From Cinclus cinclus (lineage: Eukaryota; Chordata; Aves; Passeriformes; Cinclidae), in assembly GCF_963662255.1 (NCBI RefSeq), contig NC_085074.1, forward strand, positions 868,001-932,000: a DNA stretch of 64,000 bases, read 5' to 3'. Both the position numbers and the translations under genes were made by a program. The notes under the pieces were generated by a model. The model was not told where the DNA came from and searched no databases. It worked only from the letters and a program-made list of their open reading frames with translations. Positions 35,656 to 46,439 of this stretch are shown piece after piece. How positions within the stretch are numbered: the stretch's first letter is position 1; every line of letters begins with the position of its first letter.

Positions 35656-38600
35656 GTAAGGAGCGGGAGCGCAGCCCGGGGGATTTTTTGGAATTCCAGG
35701 GGGATGGGGGATGTAGGATGTGTTATAGGATGGGTTATCTGTGATCTGGAATGGGTAATAGGGTGTGTAAGGTGTTATCTGTAACCTCAAATGTACAATA
35801 TATAGTAACAGCTAACAATATCTAACAATATGTAACAATATATAAAAATATCTAACAATATATCATGTGTAACATATGATGATATCTAACAATATCTAAC
35901 AGGGTAGAACAATATAGAACCATATAGAACATTATAAATATAATATATAAAATTATCTTATTGCTTATACAATTTTTTGAGCTAAATGTGTACTAATTTA
36001 TATATAAAATATATAATATATAGCATATAACAGTATATAACAATATATAATAATATAACCATATATAGTACATAACAGTATGTAAGATAATAAAAATATA
36101 ACATCATATTTTTATTATAAATAGCATTTATATAACAATATATATAAATATATAGCATTCTAAAAAGGCAATTTCCTTAACAAGAAAACACTTTTTGGTG
36201 GGATTTTGAAATTTTCCTTAGGATTGTGGCCAAATGCTCTAAAACCTCCCATAAAAATGGGCTTTGCTGAAAAAGTCTTGATTAATAATCGTTCTTCTAT
36301 TCTTTGGGGAAAAATGAGACGATTCCTAAGATTTAAGGGAGATTGAAAAGGAGATAAAGCAGAAATGTGAAATTTCCCCCTCTCCTACCCAAATCCCTGT
36401 GGTTTGAGCTGGCTTCATTTGTTTTGTTTTTATTTTCGTATCCATCTTTATTTCCACCTTTTAAAATTTATTTTTATCTTAATTTTTGCCCTTGATTTTC
36501 GCTTTATTTGTATTTTTATCATGAGTTTGCCCCTGGAGCAGGGCTCAGAGCTTTGACATGACCACCTCTCCTGGGATCACTCGTGACTCCAGCATGACCC
36601 CCAGAAAACTATTTATTTTTCAACCTTGTGACCAACTGCCCCGAACTCTGATGGGGTTTCTTGTTCCTTTTCCAAAGATTTGTGGGGGACACGGTCACAG
36701 GCAGTTTCTCCCCCTAAATGTGGGTGCAAAATGTTGGACCCCTAGCAAAAACCTTCAATAAGGGAGGTCTGGAAAGACCCAAATGTGCCTCAAATAAAGC
36801 AATTTTTGGGTCCTCAGCAGCACAGCAGGTTCCTCAGCCAGGGAAGCAATTCCTACTCTTCCCTGGATCCACCCTGAGCAGCTCAGGGGTCACTGGGTGG
36901 TGCCTGCAGCATCTCCCCCCTCACCCCAAACCCCATCTCAGCACCTTTTGTTCCGCTTTTACCCCCAGGAATGAGCTGCTCCTGCACCTGAAGACCTACA
37001 ACATCTACTACGAGGGGCAGAACCTGCAGCTTCGGCACCGGGAGGTGAGAAATGCCCTGGGCAGGGGGGAATTGAGGGAGTTGAGACAGAGAATCACAGA
37101 CTCATGGAATGGTTTGGGGGAGAAGGGACCTTCAATCAATCCTGTCCCACCTGTGCCATGGGCAGGGACATCTTCCACTGTCCATGGGTGCTCCAGCCTG
37201 GTCTTGGACACTTCCAGAGATCCAGGGCCAGCAACAGCTGCTCTGGGAATTCCATCCCAGCCCTTCACCCAAAATTCTTTCCCCATATCCCATCTAAACC
37301 CGCCCATGAAATCCTGGATTTGGGTTGGAAGGGACCAGCCAGTGCCACCATGGGCAGACACCTCCCACTGTCCCAGGCTGCTTCAAGTTCATCCAGCATG
37401 ACCTTGGGCACTGCCAGGGATCCCGGAGCAGCCACAGCTCCTCTGGTAATTCCATCCCAGCCCCTCCCCACCCTCCCAGCCAGGAATTCCTTCCCAAAAT
37501 CCCATCTAAACATGGAATGTTTTGGATTGGAGGGGATCTTAAGGATGATCGCATTCTGTGGGTGGATACTGACACCTCCCACTACCCCAGGGTGCCCCAA
37601 GCCCTGTCCTTGGGCTCTGTAAACTGGGATCACTGAATCTGCTGGATCCTCTCAGTGGGGATGGAATTGGTCCCTGATGTCCTTTCCTGTTTCCGTGTCC
37701 TGTGTTTTCCATGGTTTGTCAAAGTGAAGCCACACTTGCTGTCCCCATTCCTGATTTGCTTCAGCACAGCTCCCAGGAAGATCTGCCCCTTACCAGCCCC
37801 AGGAGCAAGAGAGAGCCCAAAAACCCAAACCACAGAAAGTCTGGGTTCGAAAAGAGCTCCCAGCCCCCAATCCCCAGTCCACATTCCCAGCTTTTCCCTG
37901 GACTGCTAATCCCTGTGTGTGTCGCAGGAGGAAGGGGAGCTGATCGTGGAGGGGCTGCTGAACATCTCGTGGGGGCTGCGCCGCCCCATCCGCCTGCAGA
38001 TGCAGGATGACAACCAACGCATCCGCCCACCTCCCTCCTCCTCCTCATGGCACTCGGGCTGCAACCTGGGTGCCCACGGGTGAGTGTGGGGCACAGGCAG
38101 CCCCAAAAATACACAGCCTCAAAAATACACAGCCCCAGAAACACCCTGAGACAGCCCCAAAAAACATTCAGCCCCCAAAACAGGTAGAAATCTCTAAAAA
38201 CACACAGAGAGCCCCAAGAATACACAGACAGCCTCAAAAATACACAGCCCCAGAAACACACTGAGACAGCCCGAAAACATACAGCCTTAAAAATACATAG
38301 ACAGCCCCAGAAATACACTGAGACAGCCCCAAAAGCATACAGCCTCAAAAATACATAGACAGCCCCAAGAACACACTATGACGGCCCCAGAAACACACTG
38401 AGATGGCCCCAGAAACATACAGCCTTAAAAATACATAGACAGCCTCAAAATCGCACTCAGACAGCCTCAAAAATCTACAGATAGCCTCAAAAATACACAG
38501 ACAGCCCCAAAAACACACAGGGACCCCCAAAATCACATACAGACAGCCCAAAACACATTCAGCCCCCAAAACAGGTAAGAAATCTCTAAAAACACACTGA

Positions 38601-41600
38601 GAGCCCCAAAAATACACAGCCCAAAGAACACACCAGGACCCCCAGAAATACACACAACCACAGAAACAGGCAGGCACTTGCCAAAACCACGGATGCACAC
38701 CTCCAAAACCACACAGGCATCCCCCAAAACACCCCCCAGCCTGACAGGGTTTGCTGGTTGCACCCCCAGCTGCCTCCTCCAGGATTTTTGTCCCAGCTGG
38801 AATCAGCAGCTGGGGGCAGGAAATGAGGGGCAGAGATTCCCTGGATTGTTGTTCTCTCTGCGGCCCCACACGGACAGGGACTCACAGACAGGGACACACG
38901 GACAGGGACACACGGACAGGACACCCAGCAGCCCTCTGTCTTCTCCAGGTCTGTGCTGAAGCCCAGCACACTGCCGGACATCCCGGTGACAGACGGAGAC
39001 ACCGCACCCAGCACGGAGAACCCTGGGAAAGGCGCAGGTGAGCCGGGCTCGGACACACCGGGATTGGTCCTGGTGCTCGGGAGCAGCTCCGGTTTTACCT
39101 GGGAAAACACAAACCGGGCTTTGTCCTTCACTCCAGACTCAGTTTTCCATCCTGCTCCAGCTCAGCTACTCCCAAAGCACCTTGGATTATTTTATTCAGT
39201 TTTTCCCCGGACCACCCAAAACTTGATTATCTTTTCCAACCCCAATGATTCTCTGATTCCCAAGGATTTTTTCTTGGGTAAGGGGCAGCACTGAGATGTG
39301 GAGGAGCTTGGAAAGGACCGAGAGGATGGAGGAGAGATCCCTCGTGGGATTGCAGGGAAAAGGAGGCAAAGGAGGATGTTGGAGCTTCCCCTTCCCTTTT
39401 CAGGAAGAATAATGAGAGTGTTGGGAAGCGTTACCATGGGGAAGTCACAGCTGCTGAGAAGCATTTGTCCCCAGGGTTTGTCCCCTCCTGGTTCCTCCTC
39501 TGCAAAGGGGGAAGAGCCTCCTTAACCCCTTGTTCTGAGGAGCGGAGCACAGGCTGTCCCACCAGGAATTCCTGCAGGAAAAACCTGCTGCATGCATTTT
39601 GCTCATTCAACTCTGGCAGCTGTTCTAGTTTTTTGGTATTTTTTTGGGGGGTAGAGAAGGATGAGATCATCCTTTTGAGAGGAGCTGAGCCAAACTTGGT
39701 GCAGGAGCCCCCATCTGTGATCCTCCAATTTTTCATTTTTCTTTTTGCTCTCCACACTCACAGCACTTCTCCCCCCTTCATTAAATCTTTCCCAGGCAAT
39801 GCCCACCCCATATCACCCCAGCATGATTCCTCTCAGATTTATGGCCTCAATCCTCTGCCAGCACATAAGAAAAAAAAGCCTTTTATTACATTTTCCCCTA
39901 AATTCCAGTAAAAATCAGTGCCCGGCCTGCGTGCACAGCTCTTTGGGAGTGCTTGGTTCCCGCATATGCAGCTGGAGTAGCTTCTGCCAGAGGTTTCTCC
40001 CTGCTGCAGACACACTTTGAATTAAAACACCCAGAGCTGGAGCCTGTGAGGTTCATTAAAAATGGATGAAGAGCTGGTTTATAATAATCTGGATCCAGGC
40101 CAGTTTTTATGCAGAGATCTGAGGCTCTGCCCTCACTTGCTTGCTCTCATTACAGGGAAGGAGAACAGAGAAAGTTAAATTATGGAAAAGAGAGGGAAGA
40201 TGCTCCAATTCCCAGGAGAAGGGGCTTTATCCAGGTGGCAGCAGGGATTTAGGCGGTTAATTCTGAATTAATGACCTTCCTTGGGAGCTGGGGGAGGATA
40301 AACCGGGAGCTGGGGGAGAATAAACAGGCTGCTGTGTCTTGGGAAGTTTGCAGGGGTGAGAAGTCTGTTCTTGGGGTGAGGATTTCTGCATCCAAGGGGG
40401 GACTCCCAGAGGCTGTTTCGCAGCAGGAAAATTCTGGAATCATGGAATCTCCTGAGTGGGAAGGGACCACAAGGATTCTTGACCCAGTAGACACCAACAA
40501 TCCCACCCTGCACTGGGAGTGTTGCCCAAAAACTCCTGGAGGAGACCCCTGAGTGGCTGTCATGATCTGTGCAGCCCTGGGAACACATTCTCCAAATGCT
40601 CCCCAGAGGAAAACAAGGGTGCTTCCCAGTGTCCCCAGTCCCCACACCCCGGGTCCCGTGGGTGTTTTGCAGCCCCCAGGCCGGCAGAGGAGGCCCCGCA
40701 GCTGATGCGGACCCGCAGCGACGTTGGCGTCCGGCCCCGCGGCAGCGTCCGCACGCCCGGCGAGCAGCGGCGGCTGCGCCGGCACCGCTTCTCCATCAAC
40801 GGCCACTTCTATAACCACAAGGTGAGCCCGTGGTGCCTTGGGTTGGCTTTGGTGTTTTTCGGACTCTCTGCTGTCTGGTGTGTAACTCTGAGACTTCATA
40901 TTGGGTGTGTACTGGTTTGAAAGCAAAACCAGTAAGAGACTCCAAGTCAGAGATACAATTTAATAGGAAAAACAGAGAAAAATTAAATACATGCAATAGT
41001 ACAAAAGAAAAGCACTGGCAGAATCCAAATACAACCTGACACTCTATTACTTAGAGTGATTGTAGCAGTCCAGATGAAGTGGTCTTGTTGAAGTAGTGAT
41101 CCTGTAGAAAGGTCTGGTAGCTCTTGTCCTCTGGAAACCAGTGGGTAAAGGCTGCCTTGGTGTTCCAAAGCTTAGTTTTTATCCAGGTAGGAAATGCTCG
41201 GCTCCTCCCCATGGGTGGAGCAGCTCCCAATGGGATGATGTAATTTGATCAGCCGTGCAGTGGGACTCAATGGCCCATTAACAGGAGATATCTCCTGGAG
41301 GGAGGATGGGTTGTGGAAGAGATAAACAACACTGCCCCAGCTGGTTTAACAGATGGTGATAGAACACACAGCCCTGCTCACATCCTGTGTTGCAACCAGG
41401 GCAAGGTGTTAGTAAGTTCTCTTCACAGAGTGGTTGAACAAAACAATTCCTTTCTAGCTAGAGAATCAAGGACAACTGGTACCCAAAAAGCAGAAACAAT
41501 GGCGAGGGAAAGGGGGCAAGCCAGGGGGCTGAGACTTCATAGCCTGAGGCTGTGGTTGGACAATTGACCCCAATGTGTAAATGAACCAAAACTTATAAAA

Positions 41601-44600
41601 GTATAAAACTCATGACAGGGATCCATCTTGGGTTGGACTTGGGAGCTGCTCCAGCACTACCAAGGTGCATCCTTTCAATAAATACCGATTATATTCCTTT
41701 AGCTCTGCCCAGTCTCTGTTCCAGCTCAGCCTCTCCCAGCACCAGACCCTTCCAGGATCCTCCTGGGATCTGGACAGGGCTCTCAGTGCTCTTTGTGCCC
41801 CACAGACCTCGGTATTCACGCCCGCCTACGGCTCCGTCACTAACGTGCGCATCAACAGCGCCATGACCACACCACAGGTGCTCAAACTGCTGCTCAACAA
41901 ATTCAAGGTGAGGGCTGGACCCTCCCCTCAGTGCTCCCAGGCTGCTCTGAATGCAGCTTGTGGTGTGCTTAAAATAAATAAATATACTTTATATATTGTA
42001 TGTATAAAACCTGATGTGATGTGATGTGATGTTATGTTATGTTATGTTATTTATTGAAATATTTATATAATATATATGTAATTTGCATCCAGATATTATA
42101 TATATTATTTTATACATATATAACATATTTGCATTATATATATAATATACATTTGGATTATATGTATATATCTGAATTTTTATTTGATGTGTAAATCTTT
42201 ATATAATATAGAAATGTTTACATTATGTAAAAAATCCTTATATTGCATGTATAAAATCTGCATTCACATTTTATAAAATATTTAACATAAAGTATATAAA
42301 ATTTTAATATACTTTTACTATAATTTTAATATATAATAATACACATAGTTTTTATTTTAGAAAAACTATATAAAAAATTTATCTATAAAATCTATACCCT
42401 ATATACATATAGCTTTGCATCTCTCTCCAGATCGAGAACTCTGCAGAGGAGTTTGCTCTGTATATGGTGCACACAAGTGGAGGTGAGTGCCCCAAATTAC
42501 CTCTGGATGTGAGCACCCCAAACCCCTGGGAGTGAACACCCCATACCCCTGGGTGTGAGCACCCCAAACCCCTGGGAGTGAGCACCCCAAACCCCTGGGT
42601 GTGAGCACCCCAAACCCCTGGGAGTGAACACCCCAAACCCCTGGGTGTGAGCACCCCAAACCCCTGGGAGTGAACACCCCATACCCCTGGGTGTGAGCAC
42701 CCCAAACCCCTGGGAGTGAACACCCCAAACCCCTGGGTGTGAGCACCCCAAACCCCTGGGAGTGAACACCCCAAACCCCTGGGTGTGAGCACCCCAAACC
42801 CCTGGGAGTGAACACCCCATACCCCTGGGTGTGAGCACCCCAAACCCCTGGGAGTGAGCACCCCAAACCCCTGGGTGTGAGCACCCCAAACCCCTGGGAG
42901 TGAACACCCCAAACCCCTGGGTGTGAGCACCCCAAACCCCTGGGAGTGAACACCCCAAACCCCTGGGTGTGAGCACCCCAAACCCCTGGGAGTGAACACC
43001 CCATACCCCTGGGTGTGAGCACCCCAAACCCCTGGGAGTGAACACCCCAAACCCCTGGGTGTGAGCACCCCAAACCCCTGGGAGTGAACACCCCAAACCC
43101 CTGGGTGTGAGCACCCCAAACCCCTGGGAGTGAACACCCCATACCCCTGGGTGTGAGCACCCCAAACCCCTGGGAGTGAGCACCCCAAACCCCTGGGTGT
43201 GAGCACCCCAAACCCCTGGGAGTGAACACCCCAAACCCCTGGGTGTGAGCACCCCAAACCCCTGGGAGTGAGCACCCCAAACCCCTGGGTGTGAGCACCC
43301 CAAACCCCTGGGAGTGAGCACCCCAAACCCCTGGGAGTGAACACCCCAAACCCCTGGGTGTGAGCACCCCAAACCCCTGGGAGTGAACACCCCAAACCCC
43401 TGGGTGTGAGCACCCCAAACCCCTGGGAGTGAACACCCCAAACCCCTGGGTGTGAGCACCCCAAACCCCTGGGAGTGAATACCCCAAACCCCTGGGTGTG
43501 AGCACCCCATACCCCTGGGTGTGAGCACCCCAAACCCCCATCCTGGAGTGCCCCAATCCCCGCGGCGCTGCTCCTCGTGCCCAGCCCGCGCTTCTGGCGT
43601 TGCAGAGAAGCAGAAGCTGCGCGGTAGCGACTTCCCCCTGCTCGCCCGCATCCTGCAGGGCCCCTGCGAGCAGGTGTCCAAGGTGTTCCTCATGGAGAAG
43701 GACCAGGTGGAAGAGGTCACCTACGACGTGAGTGTCACCCTCAGGTGGGCTTGGAAAAACCCGGGGGGTCACGGGATCGTGGAGTGGTTTGGGTTGGAGG
43801 GACCTTAAAGCCCGCCCAGTGCCACCCCTGACACCTCCTGCTGCCCCAGGCTGCTCCAAGCTCCAATGTCCAACCTGGTTTTGGGCACTTCAGGGATCCA
43901 GGAGCAGCTACATCTTTTCTGGGAATTCCATCCCAGCCCCCCTCCCCACCCTCCCGGGGAGGAATTTATCCCCGATGAGCAGATGCGTGCTGGAGCTGCA
44001 GGAGCTGCTGTGCTCCTGCGCCTCTCCGTGGAAAGTCCCGATCCTTCGGGAAACTCCTTGTTCGGTGTTCCAAGAGCAGCTTCCAGCTGCCAGGCGGAGC
44101 AGACGCCCCCAGCCCGGTTGTGCCATCCCGAATCTGATCACGGTAGAGCGCTTTCAGCGCGGAGAAATTGTTGTTTTTCCAGGAGGGCGGGAGCGGCTCC
44201 CTTGTGCCATCTGCCGGCTCGCCCAGGCCGGCTGTGCTCTGAAATCCCGGCTCAGAGCGAGCACTTTTGGAGTGAATTTGGGCTTAAGCAGCTCTGAGAC
44301 TCTGGGGACACTCAAGACAGGATGAGTTAAAGTGGATCTTTCCTCCAGTATTTATTCAGTGCTTGCTTGTTTGCACGAGCTGATGGTCATAAACATTTTA
44401 ATTTTTAGGGTTTGCTGTAATATTTTGGGATCCTTGGTAAAATTTAAGGAGAGGATGGGGTGGGGGGGGTCAATTCATCACGCTCTTCACCATTTCCTGC
44501 TGCTCCTCTCCCACCCAGGTCGCCCAGTACATCAAATTCGAGATGCCCATCCTCAGGAGCTTCATCCAGAAGCTGGAGGAGGAGGAGGATCGGGAAGTGA

Positions 44601-44850
44601 AGAAGCTGAAGCACAAGTACATGGGGTCTGGGGGGGCTGCTGGGAGGAAAGAACATTCCTGGGGGGGCTGCTTTGATCCCAAAAAATTCATTTGTGTGGC
44701 CCTGCACCCCCAATGCGGGGTTTGCATTATTTCAGGGTTTCCTTGGATGCTGAAAAATCTCTTTTTTCCTTGTGCTCCAGATACTCCATCATGCGGCTGA
44801 TGATCGAGCAGAGGCTGGAGGAGATTTCTGAGGGCCCAACGGCGATGTGA
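35600..44850 (+). CDS. RASSF2: RASSF2, Ras-association (RA) and SARAH domain protein; 10 coding exons
   Basis: Tumour-suppressor scaffold of the C-terminal RASSF class; the family binds K-Ras-GTP through RA and MST1/2 kinases through SARAH. Coding exons: 35600-35655, 36969-37044, 37928-38079, 38949-39037, 40673-40821, 41806-41907, 42431-42482, 43606-43727, 44519-44616, 44781-44850. All junctions are GT/AG and in frame, giving 321 aa (mammalian about 326). A basic nuclear-localisation-like stretch [10 protein letters not shown] is at 156-165. RA domain about 171-259. SARAH coiled coil about 267-314 ([17 protein letters not shown]). The start was chosen because [18 protein letters not shown] aligns with the vertebrate N-terminus; the upstream in-exon ATG at 35590 is in another frame. 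The acidic linker at about 95-125 (exon 4) is the least conserved part against what I recall of mammals. Introns are unusually repeat-laden. Confidence 0.98.
35760..36165. repeat. AT-rich ATCTAACAATAT-type repeat block
   Basis: Imperfect iterations of AACAATAT / ATATAACA with almost no G or C, in RASSF2 coding intron 1. The sequence returns to normal intron at about 36.17 kb. Confidence 0.85.
36969..37044 (+). CDS. RASSF2: RASSF2 coding exon 2 (residues 19-44)
   Basis: (R)[17 protein letters not shown] to LRHRE, strongly conserved. Acceptor cccccag|G, donor GAG|gtgaga. Confidence 0.97.
37088..37640 (-). mobile_element. Three consecutive inverted CR1 3' fragments
   Basis: Three CR1 tails in the same orientation follow one another at about 37088-37305, 37306-37510 and 37511-37640. 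Each starts with a 'tggttTgggttggaaggga'-like end and the first two run to 'gggaattccatcccagccc' or similar. They lie in RASSF2 intron 2. Confidence 0.8.
37928..38079 (+). CDS. RASSF2: RASSF2 coding exon 3 (residues 45-95)
   Basis: [20 protein letters not shown] to SGCNLGAH plus GG. Acceptor gtcgcag|GAG, donor CGG|gtgagt. Confidence 0.97.
38095..38720 (+). repeat. ACAGCCCCAAAAATACAC minisatellite (RASSF2 intron 3)
   Basis: More than 25 imperfect copies of an 18-22 bp unit of the form ACAGCCxCAxAAATACACxGAG fill most of the intron 3 start. The - strand therefore reads as a spurious Cys/Trp/Phe-rich open frame. Confidence 0.9.
38949..39037 (+). CDS. RASSF2: RASSF2 coding exon 4 (residues 95-125)
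   Basis: (G)[16 protein letters not shown] to NPGKGA plus G. Low-complexity acidic/polar linker, poorly conserved. Called from phase, splice sites and position. Acceptor ctccag|G, donor GCAG|gtgagc. Confidence 0.9.
40436..40610 (-). mobile_element. CR1-like 3' fragment, inverted
   Basis: Reads 'ggaatcatggaatctcctgag' then 'gggaagggaccacaaggat' and 'cacaatcccaccctgc'-like blocks, a diverged reverse CR1 tail just before RASSF2 exon 5. Confidence 0.65.
40673..40821 (+). CDS. RASSF2: RASSF2 coding exon 5 (residues 125-174), basic region
   Basis: (A)[18 protein letters not shown] to INGHFYNHK, including the Arg-rich stretch. GC-rich exon. Acceptor ttttgcag|CC, donor AAG|gtgagc. Confidence 0.97.
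40905..41440 (-). mobile_element. Avian ERV LTR-like segment, probably - strand
   Basis: Starts TGTGTACTGG; its reverse complement carries ATTAAA followed by a terminal block ending CCAGTACACA, as expected for an LTR R/U5. I recall this family as common in songbird genomes; class (ERVL-like) is not certain. No gag/pol/env reading frame is attached, so it is a solo LTR or fragment. Lies in RASSF2 intron 5. Confidence 0.55.
41500..41745 (+). mobile_element. Second LTR-like segment, + strand, ending before RASSF2 exon 6
   Basis: Has TATAAAA at 41594-41600 and AATAAA at 41677-41682, about 80 bp apart, followed by a pyrimidine-rich U5-like stretch: the layout of an LTR U3-R-U5. Coding sequence is absent. 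It ends within about 60 bp of the exon 6 acceptor. Confidence 0.55.
41806..41907 (+). CDS. RASSF2: RASSF2 coding exon 6 (residues 175-208), RA domain
   Basis: [10 protein letters not shown] to LLLNKFK, start of the ubiquitin-like RA fold. Acceptor ccccacag|ACC, donor AAG|gtgagg. An LTR element ends shortly upstream. Confidence 0.97.
42005..42420. repeat. AT-rich block with GATGT/TTATG pentanucleotide run
   Basis: Starts with TGATG and TTATG pentamers (about 42015-42051), then about 370 bp of nearly pure A/T up to the polypyrimidine tract of RASSF2 exon 7. Confidence 0.85.
42431..42482 (+). CDS. RASSF2: RASSF2 coding exon 7 (residues 209-225/226), RA domain
   Basis: [17 protein letters not shown] plus G. 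Very short exon, 52 bp, between an AT-rich block and a 1-kb minisatellite that starts at its donor (GGAG|gtgagt). Confidence 0.97.
42483..43538 (+). repeat. 23-bp minisatellite filling RASSF2 intron 7
   Basis: About 45 nearly identical copies of a 23-bp unit, two alternating types: GTGAGCACCCCAAACCCCTG+GGA and GTGAACACCCCAAACCCCTG+GGT. A CCCCATACCCC variant recurs at 42543, 42681, 42819, 43003 and 43141, spacing 138, 138, 184 and 138, i.e. a higher-order repeat of six units with one eight-unit step. The first, diverged unit is the exon 7 splice donor itself (gtgagtgcccc). 23x3 = 69 explains open frames on the - strand in all three phases. Confidence 0.97.
43606..43727 (+). CDS. RASSF2: RASSF2 coding exon 8 (residues 226-266), RA domain end
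   Basis: (E)[10 protein letters not shown] to VEEVTYD. Acceptor gttgcag|AG, donor GAC|gtgagt. Confidence 0.97.
43775..43975 (-). mobile_element. CR1 LINE 3' fragment, inverted
   Basis: 'gatcgtggagtggtttgggttggagggacc' to 'gggaattccatcccagcccc', a reverse CR1 tail in RASSF2 intron 8. Confidence 0.88.
44519..44616 (+). CDS. RASSF2: RASSF2 coding exon 9 (residues 267-299), SARAH
   Basis: [17 protein letters not shown] to EVKKLKH plus AA. Charged coiled-coil heptads. Donor AA|gtacat; reading on past it would give an in-frame extension, so the donor is set by continuity with exon 10. Confidence 0.95.
44781..44850 (+). CDS. RASSF2: RASSF2 terminal coding exon 10 (residues 299-321)
   Basis: (K)[15 protein letters not shown] to GPTAM, stop TGA at 44848-44850. 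Acceptor tgctccag|A. Confidence 0.97.
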
Positions 44851-45960
44851 GCGTCCATGGGATGTGCTGCACCAAATCCCAACCCCGAAATGCTCCTGGT
44901 GTCCATCTGGATGGCTCCAGCCCCGAGCCAAACCCCCTCCCACACCTTCATCCCCACAGAATCCTCAGGGGCTCTCAAGAGCTGGTGGCAGCTTCAGCCA
45001 AAACCTCAAATCCCTGGAAGTCACAGGGAGGGAAAAAAAAAAAAAAAAAAAAAAACAAAAAAACAAGAGGAGATCTGTGAGCAGCACAAAGGCAAGAAAA
45101 GGGCTCAGCAAGGGCTGCCAGCACTCCAGAGCTGGAATTTTGGGGGCTCAGTTTGGAAATGTCCAACGTGGCTCCCAGTGAGGGACCTGCTGCAAGAGAG
45201 AACAAAAAAATTCCTCTTTTTTATTTTTTTTTAGAGAAAAGCACATTCCTACTGCAATAATTCACAGAAGTTGGGAGGATTTTGTAAATCTGAAGGGTTG
45301 GCTGAGATTTTGGGGGGGGGCATTTAACCCTGACCTGCGGGCTCACAGGTGGATTTCCAGCACAGGAAAAAATCCCATTTTTTCCAGCACCTTCCCCTAA
45401 CCTGCATCTGGTTGCGCAGCTCCCTCCATCCCCCACTCTAATTTGCACTAATGTTTAGGGATTTTTAAGAAAACCACGATGTCAAACCTCTCTGGTAGCT
45501 GTAAATGCCAAATAGCACTCACAGGGATAGCTGAGGGCCTCGAGCATCTCGAGGGATGCTGATGGGAAAGGGGGGAAGGCAGGAGGAGGGGGAGGCAGAA
45601 ATAAAGAGGATTTTCTTTTCCAAATCTCATTTTCCAGCAGTGCCAGCAAATTGTCCTGGTGAAACCAGGACCAGACTGGCTCCATCACCACCAGCAGCTG
45701 GAAAAACCTCTTTCCTCCCAGGCTAAACCAGCAATATCCATTTTATACCTCGTTGTGAACTAAACCTCTGTCTTTCTCCCCCTCCTTTTGAGTTTTTGCA
45801 ATTCATCTTTGTAATTTTTTTAATGGTACCTTTTCCACCTTTAACTCATGTTCGGGAAAGTGTTGTACAGCGAGAGGAGCTTTTGATGTGTTTGAAGGAT
45901 GATTGTGGCACTGCTGCGTGGATTAACAAGGAAATAAAATATGTAGCAACTTAATGCGGA
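44851..45960 (+). other. RASSF2: RASSF2 3' untranslated region
   Basis: Non-coding sequence after the stop, with a 23-base A run near 45030-45055 and an AATAAA at 45933-45938. Another AATAAA-like signal near 45600 could give a shorter end. The endpoint is inferred. Confidence 0.6.
45933..45938 (+). promoter_or_regulatory. RASSF2: Polyadenylation signal AATAAA, RASSF2
   Basis: Canonical hexamer in GGAAATAAAATATG, about 1.1 kb past the stop. No better signal follows before the next CpG-rich block. Confidence 0.5.
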
Positions 45961-46439
45961 ATGAAACCCCCTGAGTCAGAGTCTGGCTTGTCCAAAATAA
46001 ATCACTTTGTGTGGATAGAAATGCCATGGAAATGAGTAAAAAATGAGATGAGGGGAAAGAGTAAAACCTGTCTGAATCCCAGTGGAGAAGTTTCCCAAGG
46101 AGAAATGCTCTCACCTTCTAGATTTGCAGAGTCACATCCAAATTTCTTGAGGATTTTTTGGGGAATATTGGGGTGACACACTTTGAACTCTTGTGGTCTT
46201 TAAGGACATCTGGAACAAATAACACCTCTGGGCTCCCTGGAGTGATCTGGTGACGCAGAGAAAATTAATTATACACACTCCAAATCCTGGAGTGTGTACA
46301 GGAGCCACGCAGGGAGGAATTACAGTTCTGATAAATATTGAAAATATACCCAGCCCGCAGGGATGATTTATCCCTAGACAACGGGAGGCCGGCAGGCTCC
46401 ATCCTCTGGGTATTTCTCTCCCCGAAGGTAAATCTCGAA

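Noticed and set aside
37761..38869. Cys/Trp/Phe-rich frames on the - strand (GCLCIFKAV...CFWGC)
   Set aside because: Direct translation of the ACAGCCCCAAAAATACAC repeat in RASSF2 intron 3, not a cysteine-rich peptide gene.
42379..43859. Three overlapping 384-486 codon frames on the - strand with repeated [22 protein letters not shown] peptide
   Set aside because: They are translations of the 23-bp intron minisatellite; 23x3 = 69 bp contains no stop in any of three frames. No start or signal, and the array lies within an intron.
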